Positions 9,720 through 17,700 of a stretch of DNA of 64,000 bases are shown one piece after another (positions within the stretch are counted from its first letter, which is position 1; each line of letters starts with the position of its first letter). The DNA lies in the NCBI RefSeq assembly GCF_003585925.1, contig NZ_NRJH01000012.1, positions 1 to 64,000 of the forward strand. The letters run 5' to 3'. The DNA is from Psittacicella melopsittaci. Its GTDB lineage: Bacteria > Pseudomonadota > Gammaproteobacteria > Enterobacterales > Psittacicellaceae. The position numbers and the translations under genes were made by a program. The notes beneath the pieces were generated by a model that was given only the letters and a program-made list of their open reading frames with translations, did not search any database and had not been told where the DNA came from.

Positions 9720-10307
9720 GCTAAGAAAAGTACTTTTATTAACTTTTCTAACTAAAACTTTGATAAATAAAGTAAAAAAGTCTGCTTTTAGGGTTGTCTT
9801 GAGGGGGTTGAGGTAGAGCTAACGGATAGTTTTATGCTTGTTTGAGGTTGGTTTTTATAGTTTACTTGAGGTTGGTTTTTTCTCACTTGCCTCTGCTGAG
9901 TTTTTAATCGTTTGCTTGAGGTTAGATTTTTTATCTCTTTTCTCTGCTGAGTTTTTTATCGCTTGCTTGAACTTAGTTTTTTATCGTTTGCCTGAGCTTA
10001 GGTTAGAGGCAAGGGGGTAGCAAGGCTTGATCTTTTGTTTGGCTTTTGTTTTCCGTTTGGGGTGTGATTTTAGCAGGGCTTGGTCGTTAATTAGGCTTTT
10101 TTAGGTCTTACTTTGATTTACTCTCTAGCTTTGCTTTTAGGTCTGCCTTTATCCTGCGGTAAAAATTTTTATCTTTTTGTGAAAAGTTTTTATTTTTCCC
10201 GTATTTTCTAGCCGTGCTACTAAAGATTGGCATTTTTTTTGCCATTTTCCTTGCGGTAGTATAATATAATAAAAAAGACTTTTTTAGCTATCAAGCCAAA
10301 CATTAAT
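9720..10307. other. Gap between divergent thr and corC-lnt operons; T/G-rich imperfect repeats
   Basis: From about 9835 to 10010 the plus strand is T/G-rich and built of loosely repeated units such as TGCTTGAGGTTGGTTTTT and CTCTGCTGAGTTTTTTATCG. A 60-codon hydrophobic frame here arises from the repeats and is not credible. The rest is AT-rich spacer leading to the corC promoter. Confidence 0.6.
10238..10270 (+). promoter_or_regulatory. Predicted corC-lnt promoter
   Basis: TTTGCC at 10238-10243, a 16-base spacer, and TATAAT at 10260-10265, with a second overlapping TATAAT at 10265-10270. About 40 bases precede the corC ATG. Confidence 0.6.
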
Positions 10308-11615
10308 ATGTCATTTCTAGAACAGATAAAAACAATAACAAATAATCTTATTAATAAAAGCCGCCAAAAACTAATTGCGGTTCTAACAAATAAACCAGGT
10401 TCGGTAGAATCTGCAGAAGACCTTGAACAACAAATTGAATACCTCAACAACAATAAAGCAATAGATATTCACATTGCTAAAATGTTAAAAGGGGTATTAA
10501 GCATTCGTAATTTACGTGCTCGTGATCTCATGATCCCACGTGCTCATATTGATTACTTTGAGTCTGACCAAACTCTCGAAGATGTATTAAATGCCGTATT
10601 AGAAAACGGGCATAGTCGTTATCCAATTCTCGATGACAACAACGACGATCAAGAAGCAATTAGCTTACTTTTTACGAAAGATTTACTTCGTGTTCTTATT
10701 GACCAAAAAGTAGATCAAGTAAGCCTCACGGAAATTGCCAAACCAATTAAAATTATCCCTGAAACCAAACATGTAACTACTTTATTACAAGAGTTCCAAA
10801 GTTCACGTACTCATCTAGCTCTAGTAGTTAATGAGTTTGGGGAGATTTCAGGATTAATTACTATTGAAGATATTCTTGAAGAAATTGTTGGTGATATTTC
10901 AGATGAGTTTGATAAAGAAGATCTCTTTATCCAGCAAGTAAGTAAAACATCTTTTGATGTTTTAGCTAAAACCCCAATTTATCTCTTTAACGAAGCTTTT
11001 GGTTGTGAACTTTCAGATCAAGAGTTTGATACTATTGGGGGCTATGTTTTTGGTTTACTCGGACACATGCCTATACGTAATGAGTCTATAGACTTAATTC
11101 CAGGCAAACTAATTGCTCGTATTACCCAAGTTAATGAACGTCAAATTCTCAAACTAAGAGTAAGAGCCATTCAAGACTATAGTGTAAAACTGAAAAAAGA
11201 AATTGCTGAGGTAACTAATACCGAACAGGCTGCTCAGGTAGTAGCTGAAGCTAATGCTCAAGCAGAGCAAGCTAAGGCTCAAACAGAGCAAGCTAATGCT
11301 CAAGTTGAACAAGCAAATGCTCAAGCAGAACAAGCTAACGCTCAAGCTGAGCAAGCAAAGGCTCAAGGAGAGCAAGCTAACGCTCAAGCTGAACAAGCTA
11401 ACGCTCAAGCTGAACAAGCTAACGCTCAAGCTGAACAAGCTAATGCTCAAGCTGAACAAGCTAATGCTCAAGCAGAGCAAGCAAGTGCTCAAACAGAGCA
11501 AGAAAACGCTCAGGCAGAGCAAGCAAAGGCTCAAGCAGAGCAAGTAAATGCAACGGCAACGGTAAACCCAGAGCAAGCACCTCTTACTAATGATAAAGCA
11601 GAACAGGAGAAATAG
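10308..11615 (+). CDS. corC: CorC/HlyC-family CBS-domain protein with heptad-repeat tail
   Basis: CorC (YbeX) proteins are cytoplasmic CBS-pair proteins linked to cobalt/magnesium efflux or envelope stress. The sequence shows the N-terminal LRARDLMIPRAHIDYF (about 69-84), a CBS pair (about 75-200; EFGEISGLITIEDILEEIVG is the end of CBS2) and the transporter-associated CorC_HlyC domain (about 212-290; FDTIGGYVFGLLGHMP). E. coli YbeX has 292 residues; this protein has 435 because residues 316-413 are 14 copies of a 7-residue Ala/Gln/Glu unit (NAQAEQA), likely an extended coil. It sits five bases before lnt, the conserved corC-lnt order. The tail is the odd part and has no known role. The start is set by the ATG after the promoter; no clear ribosome site is seen. 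Confidence 0.92.
   Translation: MSFLEQIKTITNNLINKSRQKLIAVLTNKPGSVESAEDLEQQIEYLNNNKAIDIHIAKMLKGVLSIRNLRARDLMIPRAHIDYFESDQTLEDVLNAVLENGHSRYPILDDNNDDQEAISLLFTKDLLRVLIDQKVDQVSLTEIAKPIKIIPETKHVTTLLQEFQSSRTHLALVVNEFGEISGLITIEDILEEIVGDISDEFDKEDLFIQQVSKTSFDVLAKTPIYLFNEAFGCELSDQEFDTIGGYVFGLLGHMPIRNESIDLIPGKLIARITQVNERQILKLRVRAIQDYSVKLKKEIAEVTNTEQAAQVVAEANAQAEQAKAQTEQANAQVEQANAQAEQANAQAEQAKAQGEQANAQAEQANAQAEQANAQAEQANAQAEQANAQAEQASAQTEQENAQAEQAKAQAEQVNATATVNPEQAPLTNDKAEQEK
11254..11547 (+). repeat. 14 x 21-bp tandem repeat encoding the CorC tail
   Basis: Units of GCTCAAGCTGAACAAGCTAA type, 21 bp each, exactly 14 copies, with five consecutive near-identical ones in the middle. Each unit encodes NAQAEQA with small variations (K, S, T, V, G). 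The repeats also keep other frames open, which explains spurious frames on both strands. Confidence 0.95.
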
Positions 11616-11620
11616 AACTT

Positions 11621-13345
11621 ATGGTAATTTCTTCTTGGAGTATGCGTTTTCCGCTTGTTCTTTTTGCAGCCTTTGTTGGTTATTTTACCTATTTAGGTTT
11701 TGCTCCTTACTATAATAGCCTTGCTCTTTTTGTGAGCCTCTTTTTCTATATTTTCTTTTTACAGATTAAAGCGAGTAAAAAGCGAGGCAGTTATTTAATT
11801 CCCTATGTGTGGGATGTAGCTTTTAGTTATGCTACTTTATCTTGGTTAAACCAAGCTCTAAACTATTTTGGCGATCTACCTACGGGCATGAGCCAAGTAG
11901 TAGTGCTAGCAATAAGTTTAGGACTAGGGGTACGTTCCCTTATTCTTGCCATTCTTTGGAATGGACGCGGAAGAAACTTTATTTTCCTTCCGCTTCTTTT
12001 TAGTGGGGTAACTTACCTTTGGTATAACCTTGTAGCAAACTTCCCTTGGTTAAACCTTGCTTATGCTAATAGCAATGCGGTAGGGGCATTACTTGCACCT
12101 ATTGGCGGAACCTACTTAGTGCAATTTAGTCAGTTTGCCTTTATTACTTTTATTTACGCTCTGGTACATAAAATTGTTCTCAGTCGTCAACAACCTATGA
12201 CCATGAGCTTACGTCGACAAACGATCGACCGTCAACAACGCATTGCTTGGCGTACAGACTTTGTGGCTTTATTTCTTCTTGCAGTCGGTTATGTTGCAGC
12301 TCATTTTTACTATGTGCAATATACCAGCAAAGCAAATACGCCTATAAGCGTGGCTTTAGTGCAACCGAATTTTACTTCGCATGAGCGTAATCTACTCGAA
12401 AGCCAACCGCAAATGGTAGCCCAGTATCAAAATCTGATTGGGCAAACGCTAAACAATCAAGGGCAAGCTGCTCCTCGACTATGGATTCTTCCTGAGTCAG
12501 CGTTAATGTCATTTTACTCGCTTGACGCTAATCCACTCTATGCCAATAGTCCGTATGTAGCGCCAACCTTAGGTTATTTAGCGAGTATCTATGCTCCTTT
12601 AGCTCCGCTTAATGGGGATCTAATACTAGGTACTCTTGGCGTAGCAATGCAAGATGATAAAATTCGTAACTACAATGCCGCTCTGGTACTAACTAATCCT
12701 GCTTCAGTAGCAGGAGCAGTACTAGCACCAAATCGCATTGAACACTTAAATGATCAGCCAGTTCTGGTGCAAAGCTATTTAAAACAACATCTGGTTCCTT
12801 TTGGGGAATATGTTCCTTTTGCAAGTGTACTTAAATACTTACCTATTCCAGGAATCGAGAATATTGTTAATAGTCCGTTTTCCACTGGACAAAAGTATCA
12901 AGCTAATATAAAAACTTCTGCAAGCCAAGCAGCAGTATTAATTTGCTATGATGCTTTATTTGCTGAGCAACTAATGCGTCAAATTAACTCAGATACTAAT
13001 GTTCTCATTAATATTAGTAACGACGTGTGGTTTGGTAATGATCAAGGTCCTGCTCAACACTTAAATGTTGCCCGTTACCGTTCTTTAGAAAGCCAAAGAT
13101 ATACATTGAGAGCTACTAATAATGGTATTACCGCAATTATTAATGAGCAAGGTCAGGTAGTAAACTATCTCCCACAAAACCAAGCTCGTGTCTTAGTTGG
13201 ACAATACTACAATGTTACGGGAACTACCCCATATCAAGAGTATAGTCGCTTAATGAACTTTGCCTTAGCGTTAATCTTCTTATTTGCGGTAGGTATTGTT
13301 CGTGCTTGTGTGGCATTAATGACCAGTAACAATCGTAATGTTTAA
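11621..13345 (+). CDS. lnt: Apolipoprotein N-acyltransferase
   Basis: Lnt transfers an acyl chain from phosphatidylethanolamine to the N-terminal cysteine of lipoproteins in the inner membrane, the last step of lipoprotein maturation. About six hydrophobic segments fill residues 1-235, followed by a periplasmic nitrilase-like domain and a final C-terminal membrane segment (MNFALALIFLFAVGIVRACV). The nitrilase triad is visible: Glu in LPESALMSF (about 292), Lys in YLKQHLVPFGEYVPF (about 389) and Cys in VLICYDALF (about 442). Length 574 is somewhat above E. coli (512). It lies directly after corC, with a ribosome site (AGGAG) inside the corC end, and is followed by a strong terminator. Confidence 0.96.
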   Translation: MVISSWSMRFPLVLFAAFVGYFTYLGFAPYYNSLALFVSLFFYIFFLQIKASKKRGSYLIPYVWDVAFSYATLSWLNQALNYFGDLPTGMSQVVVLAISLGLGVRSLILAILWNGRGRNFIFLPLLFSGVTYLWYNLVANFPWLNLAYANSNAVGALLAPIGGTYLVQFSQFAFITFIYALVHKIVLSRQQPMTMSLRRQTIDRQQRIAWRTDFVALFLLAVGYVAAHFYYVQYTSKANTPISVALVQPNFTSHERNLLESQPQMVAQYQNLIGQTLNNQGQAAPRLWILPESALMSFYSLDANPLYANSPYVAPTLGYLASIYAPLAPLNGDLILGTLGVAMQDDKIRNYNAALVLTNPASVAGAVLAPNRIEHLNDQPVLVQSYLKQHLVPFGEYVPFASVLKYLPIPGIENIVNSPFSTGQKYQANIKTSASQAAVLICYDALFAEQLMRQINSDTNVLINISNDVWFGNDQGPAQHLNVARYRSLESQRYTLRATNNGITAIINEQGQVVNYLPQNQARVLVGQYYNVTGTTPYQEYSRLMNFALALIFLFAVGIVRACVALMTSNNRNV

Positions 13346-13464
13346 TTAAGCTGAGTTAATTCACTTAAATTAGTTAGCAAAGTTACTAAAAACTTCTTGA
13401 GTTTTATTAAGCTCTTGAGTTTTAAACAAGCTATTAGTGCTTTAAACTAACACTTTATACTTAA

Positions 13465-13502
13465 AAGTCCTCTGAATTTTCTAAATTCAGAGGACTTTTT
13501 TA
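13465..13502 (+). terminator. Terminator of the corC-lnt operon
   Basis: AAGTCCTCTGAATT / AATTCAGAGGACTT with a five-base loop, then TTTTT. The 120 bases between the lnt stop and this hairpin carry a repeated CTTGAGTTTTA. Confidence 0.9.
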
Positions 13503-13505
13503 TAG

Positions 13506-13840
13506 CTAATTTTTTTATGGGCATATTGTAGCTTTAATTACTTTTTGTGGGCTTAGTTTACCATATTCTTTTCCTTTTCTCTCTGGTCTTTTTTACCCTT
13601 TATCCTTTTCTGTCCTTCTGGCTTTTTTACCCTTTATCTTTTTTTGACTCTCTGCCTGTTTTGCACTTTAGCTTTTGCAGATGCTCTTATTTGGCAACAC
13701 AACTTTCTTTGCTCTTTTTTCTATTTTTTCCTCTTGTTTATCAGGTTTTTAGGCTTTTACCCTCTTCATATTAACTTATGGGCTAACAATTTTTTCTTGC
13801 TAATGCGTAAAATTTTTCCCCATTTAATCCTTTTTTTTAG
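13506..13840. other. Pyrimidine-rich low-complexity spacer
   Basis: The plus strand is strongly T/C-rich with a loosely repeated CTTTTTTACCCTTTATCTTTT. Two overlapping hydrophobic frames here (75 and 85 codons) have no ribosome site and only reflect composition; I do not call them genes. Confidence 0.6.
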
Positions 13841-14006
13841 TACAATATGGGCGAAGGCTTTTCTATGCAGCTTGATCTTGAGCTGCTTGTTAGTTTCCTA
13901 ACTTGATTAGGATAAAGATTTGAAGCTCAGATTTTGTCAAATATTAAGGCTATCCTGTACTTTTTAAAAGTACGTTGTGTATTAAAAACTTTACTCTCTG
14001 AGCATT
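13841..14006 (+). promoter_or_regulatory. cpdB promoter and structured 5' leader
   Basis: TACAAT at 13841-13846 suggests a start near 13853, giving about 150 bases of leader. It holds three hairpins in a row: GCAGCT/AGCTGC (13867-13886), TCCTAA/TTAGGA (about 13896-13912) and GTACTTTT/AAAAGTAC (13957-13973). No known riboswitch class was recognised. Confidence 0.5.
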
Positions 14007-16040
14007 ATGAAATTAAGATTAGCTAAATTATCTGCTACATTTGTAGGGTTGGGTTTTGCAAGTATGGCGTTTGCAGATGCACCAACCATTAAATTCCGTG
14101 TTATCGAAACTACCGATCTTCACGCTTACTATACTTCATACGACTACTTTAAAGATGCCCCAGTGTTAAACTATGGTCTAACTCGTACGGCAACTTTAAT
14201 TAAACAAGCTCGTGCTGAAGCAACTAACTACGTGCTAGTAGATAATGGAGATTTAATCCAAGGTGGTATGATTGGTAACTGGGCACTAAATGATAACTTT
14301 AAATCATTTAAAATTCACCCAGCCTATCAAGCGTTTCAATACTTACAATATGATGTATCTAACATAGGTAACCACGAGTTCAACTATGGCTTACCTTATT
14401 TACAAAAAGTTGTAGATACAGCACAAAAACTTGCTAAAGTTCCTGTTATCAATGCTAACGTTTATGACGCTAAAACAGGAGAAAACTACTATACGCCTTA
14501 CATTATTCAGGAAAAAGAAGTAGTTGATACTGCAGGTAACAAACACACGATTAAAGTTGGTTATATTGGTTTTACTCCACCAGCAATTATGCAATGGGAT
14601 GCTGATAAACTAACTGGTCATGTTACAGCTGCTCCAATTGTTGATACAGCTAAAAAATTCATTCCTGAAATGAAAGCTAAAGGAGCTGACATTATTATTG
14701 CTATTCCTCACTCAGGAATTGGTGTAGCTGCTCCGTCTAACTCTTTATTCCCGAACCAGGTTATTAACCTCACTAAAGTTCCTGATATAGATGCGGTAAT
14801 GTTTGGGCACTCGCATGCTGTTTTCCCTTCGGAAGAATTCAAACACATTGCTGGAGCTGACATTAAACGTGGTCTAATCAATGGTGTTCCTTCAGTAATG
14901 CCAGGACGTTGGGGTGATCACTTAGGGATTGTAGATTTAGTTTTAGTGCAAGATGCTAATGGCAAATGGAAAGTTGATCCGCAACAATCTGTGGGCTTTA
15001 CTCGTCCTATTTACGATAACCAAAAACGTCAAGCTCTTGTAGAAGAAGACAAAGGTTTAGTGCAAGTATTAGCTGATACCCACCAAAAAACACGTGAATA
15101 TGCTAACTCACCAATTGGTCAATTAACCGATAACCTTTACGGTTACCTTGCTCTAACTCAAGATGACTATGCGGTTAAATTTGTTAACCAAATTCAGTTA
15201 GCTACTTTACAAAAATGGGTAGCAGACGAAGGTAAAGAGTTTGCGGGTTATAAACTTCTTTCAACTCAAGCTCCATTCAAATATGGTGAACGTCACAATG
15301 ACGTAACTAACTTTGTTGCCGTAGATAATGGTACTTTCTCTTTACGTAACGTTTCAGATGTGTACGTTTATCCAAACATGTTCAATGTAGTTAAAGCTAC
15401 AGGAGCTGATGTAAGAAACTGGTTAGAATGTGCAGCAGGACAATTTAATCAAATCTATACAGGTACAGATCAACGTCAAGATTTAATTAACTACCAAGGT
15501 TACCGTACTTACAACTTTGATGTATTCTACGGGGTAACTTACCAAATTGACGTTACCAAACCACAAAAATTCACTTCATCTTGTCGTCCAACTCGTACTG
15601 TAGGGGCTGGTCGTATTGTTAACCTCAGATACTTAGACGGTACTGAAGTTAAAGACACTGACCAAGTGTTAGTGGCAACTAACAACTTCCGTGCGAACGG
15701 TGGTCGTATGGCAGGTACAGGTCCAGAACATATTGTTTATGCAAGTTTATCAACTTCGCAAGAAATTATTATGGACTATGTAAGTGAAGTAGCAAAACAA
15801 GGCAAACCTGTATCTATTGATACTACGCCAAGCTGGTCATTTGTACCTATTCCAGATGGGGATAAGTTAAACGTAGTGATTTTCTCTGCTCCAGATGATA
15901 AAGCAGTACGTTGGACCTTACAAAACTCTGTATGGCCATTAACTAAATTAGGTTTAGATAGTGCTGGATTCCAAGAATACCGCATTGATCTTTCTAAATA
16001 TCAACCTAATCTTCTTATCCAAAACCACAATAATAAATAA
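14007..16040 (+). CDS. cpdB: Periplasmic 2',3'-cyclic-nucleotide 2'-phosphodiesterase/3'-nucleotidase
   Basis: CpdB hydrolyses 2',3'-cyclic nucleotides and 3'-nucleotides outside the inner membrane so that nucleosides can be taken up. A signal peptide ends at AFA (residue 23). The calcineurin-like metallophosphatase domain shows ETTDLHAYY (D37, H39), DNGDLIQGG (D82), GNHEFNYG near 120, IPHSG and GHSHAVF near 266, all metal ligands. The 5'-nucleotidase C-terminal domain follows, with NNFRANGG. Length 677 fits the family (E. coli 647). It is monocistronic between its own structured leader and a terminator. Together with the SAM hydroxide adenosyltransferase module it suggests nucleoside scavenging. 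Confidence 0.95.
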   Translation: MKLRLAKLSATFVGLGFASMAFADAPTIKFRVIETTDLHAYYTSYDYFKDAPVLNYGLTRTATLIKQARAEATNYVLVDNGDLIQGGMIGNWALNDNFKSFKIHPAYQAFQYLQYDVSNIGNHEFNYGLPYLQKVVDTAQKLAKVPVINANVYDAKTGENYYTPYIIQEKEVVDTAGNKHTIKVGYIGFTPPAIMQWDADKLTGHVTAAPIVDTAKKFIPEMKAKGADIIIAIPHSGIGVAAPSNSLFPNQVINLTKVPDIDAVMFGHSHAVFPSEEFKHIAGADIKRGLINGVPSVMPGRWGDHLGIVDLVLVQDANGKWKVDPQQSVGFTRPIYDNQKRQALVEEDKGLVQVLADTHQKTREYANSPIGQLTDNLYGYLALTQDDYAVKFVNQIQLATLQKWVADEGKEFAGYKLLSTQAPFKYGERHNDVTNFVAVDNGTFSLRNVSDVYVYPNMFNVVKATGADVRNWLECAAGQFNQIYTGTDQRQDLINYQGYRTYNFDVFYGVTYQIDVTKPQKFTSSCRPTRTVGAGRIVNLRYLDGTEVKDTDQVLVATNNFRANGGRMAGTGPEHIVYASLSTSQEIIMDYVSEVAKQGKPVSIDTTPSWSFVPIPDGDKLNVVIFSAPDDKAVRWTLQNSVWPLTKLGLDSAGFQEYRIDLSKYQPNLLIQNHNNK

Positions 16041-16047
16041 TAAAATA

Positions 16048-16080
16048 ACCTCCGAGCTTTAAGTTCGGAGGTATTTTTTT
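16048..16080 (+). terminator. Terminator of cpdB
   Basis: ACCTCCGA / TTCGGAGGT hairpin followed by ATTTTTTT, just after the cpdB stop. Confidence 0.9.
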
Positions 16081-16090
16081 AGAATAAAAT

Positions 16091-16116
16091 TAAGTCCTCG
16101 CAAAAGCGAGGACTTA
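16091..16116 (-). terminator. Terminator of the 396-residue porin gene
   Basis: TAAGTCCTCG / CGAGGACTTA with loop CAAAAG; on the minus strand it is followed by ATTTTAT. It faces the cpdB terminator. Confidence 0.75.
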
Positions 16117-16138
16117 TTTGGTTCGAACTAAATTTCTC

Positions 16139-17329
16139 TTACCATGTAGTAATTAAACCTGTTGCCACAGCAAATCTATGTGCAGATAATTGTGTACCAT
16201 AGTTTTTATAGTAGTCAGTATAAGATACTAACCCTTCAGCAAATACAGTAAAGTTAAAAGTACCTAATACTTTACTTGCTAAGTTATATGAAGTACCGAA
16301 GTAACCTTCATAAGCATTGTTAGCTCTTGTTGCTGCACCAGTCTTAGATTTGATTTCTGTATTAGCATATAGGAAACCAGTATAAGGAGTAAAAGCACCT
16401 ACCCTATAGCTTAGGTCAATACCAGCACTCGTGTAACGAGTGCTGGTCGCCGCTGTTTCAGCTTTAGCCGTACTCACTTCCGCACGAACACGTAAATTAC
16501 CTAATGGACGTAGATCAGCACCTAATTGGAAACCTTTAGTTGCATATTTATTTGTATAGCTTGCGTATACTTGTTTTTGTGCAGCTAAAAGTTGCACTTG
16601 ACCTAGGTTACCTAATTGGTAAATTAAAGCACCAGATACTTCTGTATCGTAACGGCGTTTATTTTCACCATTTAGAGTTTGTTGACTACGCATGTCACCA
16701 TAAGAAACAGAGGCACTTAGAGGTACATTAGCACTTAAATTAGGAGTAGTATAGTTAATTAAGCGATCTTGTGTATCTAAGTAAGCATAGGTAATAGCAC
16801 GCTTTTGGTTACCTAAATAAAGAGTACTTGTACCAAAGTCACGTACGTCAGCAGAACCTTGAGCTGTAACATAATCACCTGTAGATAAAGCAAGAGTTAA
16901 ACGACCATAGGTTTTACTATCTAAGTAAGTGTAGAAACGGTCGATTCGCACTGGCATTTTATTGTGTCTAGGTGAATAGGTTTTTGCCCCGTAAGAACGA
17001 TCAGCATAAGTCCAAGTTACTCTATAAGCATGAGTACTTGAGAAAGTGTGAGTCGCTCGTAAATATGCTCCTGCAGTTAAGTCATCGTTAATGTACTGAC
17101 GTAGAGTAAACATTAAACGCGTACGTAAACTCCATACTCCAGAGTCATTTTTTACATAGTTAGCTTCATTCTTAGTTTGATTATTTTGGTCAAGGTAACC
17201 TAAACGTACATGACCTGCAAAGCTTAGGCTTGATTTATTATCATTCCAAGAAAGAAGTCGCACAGCAGCCGAGCTAGTGCTTACCACAGCTGTTGCTAGG
17301 GCGAGAGAAATTAAAGTCTTCTTAAACAT
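16139..17329 (-). CDS. Outer-membrane porin-like protein (396 residues)
   Basis: The start is set at the ATG of MFKKTLISLALATAVVSTSSA, a clear signal peptide; an upstream in-frame TTG would add seven residues ahead of it. The mature part alternates polar and aromatic residues in beta-strand style, with many Tyr and Arg (LSFAGHVRLGYLD, RFYTYLDSKTYGRLTLALS, GDYVTAQGSADVRDFGTST) and ends in VATGLITTW, a terminal aromatic as in trimeric porins. Length 396 fits the Gram-negative porin family. The DFGTST element recurs in the other porin-like protein (20871-22172), so they are likely distant paralogues. Inference: diffusion pore in the outer membrane; substrate unknown. Confidence 0.8.
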   Translation of the reverse strand: MFKKTLISLALATAVVSTSSAAVRLLSWNDNKSSLSFAGHVRLGYLDQNNQTKNEANYVKNDSGVWSLRTRLMFTLRQYINDDLTAGAYLRATHTFSSTHAYRVTWTYADRSYGAKTYSPRHNKMPVRIDRFYTYLDSKTYGRLTLALSTGDYVTAQGSADVRDFGTSTLYLGNQKRAITYAYLDTQDRLINYTTPNLSANVPLSASVSYGDMRSQQTLNGENKRRYDTEVSGALIYQLGNLGQVQLLAAQKQVYASYTNKYATKGFQLGADLRPLGNLRVRAEVSTAKAETAATSTRYTSAGIDLSYRVGAFTPYTGFLYANTEIKSKTGAATRANNAYEGYFGTSYNLASKVLGTFNFTVFAEGLVSYTDYYKNYGTQLSAHRFAVATGLITTW

Positions 17330-17700
17330 ATAATTCAAAACAACAAACAAAAAAAAACAAAAAAATTAGAGAAAACTCCAAAAAACTTGGAGTTAACGGC
17401 TAAATAGCAATCATTACTATTTAGACAATATTAAGCATTATACCTATTTTATTGAGCTGAGAAAAAATAACTTTTATAGATAAATGACAGATCATTTATA
17501 TTATTTAACTAAGTAAAGGATAATTAGGCAAGCTAAATTACTTCCTCAAGAAAAGATCTCGCCAAAAACCCTTACTTTAAGTAGGTCTTTTAAGATAGAC
17601 AAGGGCATAATTGTTTATTTTAAGTACATAAAATTGAGTAATTATTTATTATTTTTTCAACAAAAAAATGAACCCTTAGTTACCTAAGAGTTCTATTTTT
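17330..17700 (-). promoter_or_regulatory. Upstream region of the porin gene, with -10 box and a terminator
   Basis: On the minus strand TATAAT lies at 17442-17437, about 108 bases before the porin ATG; the -35 is poor. The remainder is AT-rich. The terminator of the 714-residue gene (17663-17693) ends the interval. Confidence 0.5.
17663..17693 (-). terminator. Terminator of the 714-residue gene
   Basis: Minus-strand GAACTCTTAG / CTAAGGGTTC with loop GTAA, then ATTTTTTT. Confidence 0.85.

Noticed and set aside
9838-10020. 60-codon hydrophobic frame before corC
   Set aside because: Encoded by imperfect T/G-rich repeats and without translation signals.
11154-11576. Antisense 140-codon and alternate 97-codon frames over the CorC tail
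   Set aside because: The 21-bp repeat keeps all frames open; products are Leu/Ser or Leu/Lys low complexity.
13547-13901. Two overlapping hydrophobic frames after lnt
   Set aside because: Arise from T/C-rich DNA; no ribosome site, and the second overlaps the cpdB promoter.
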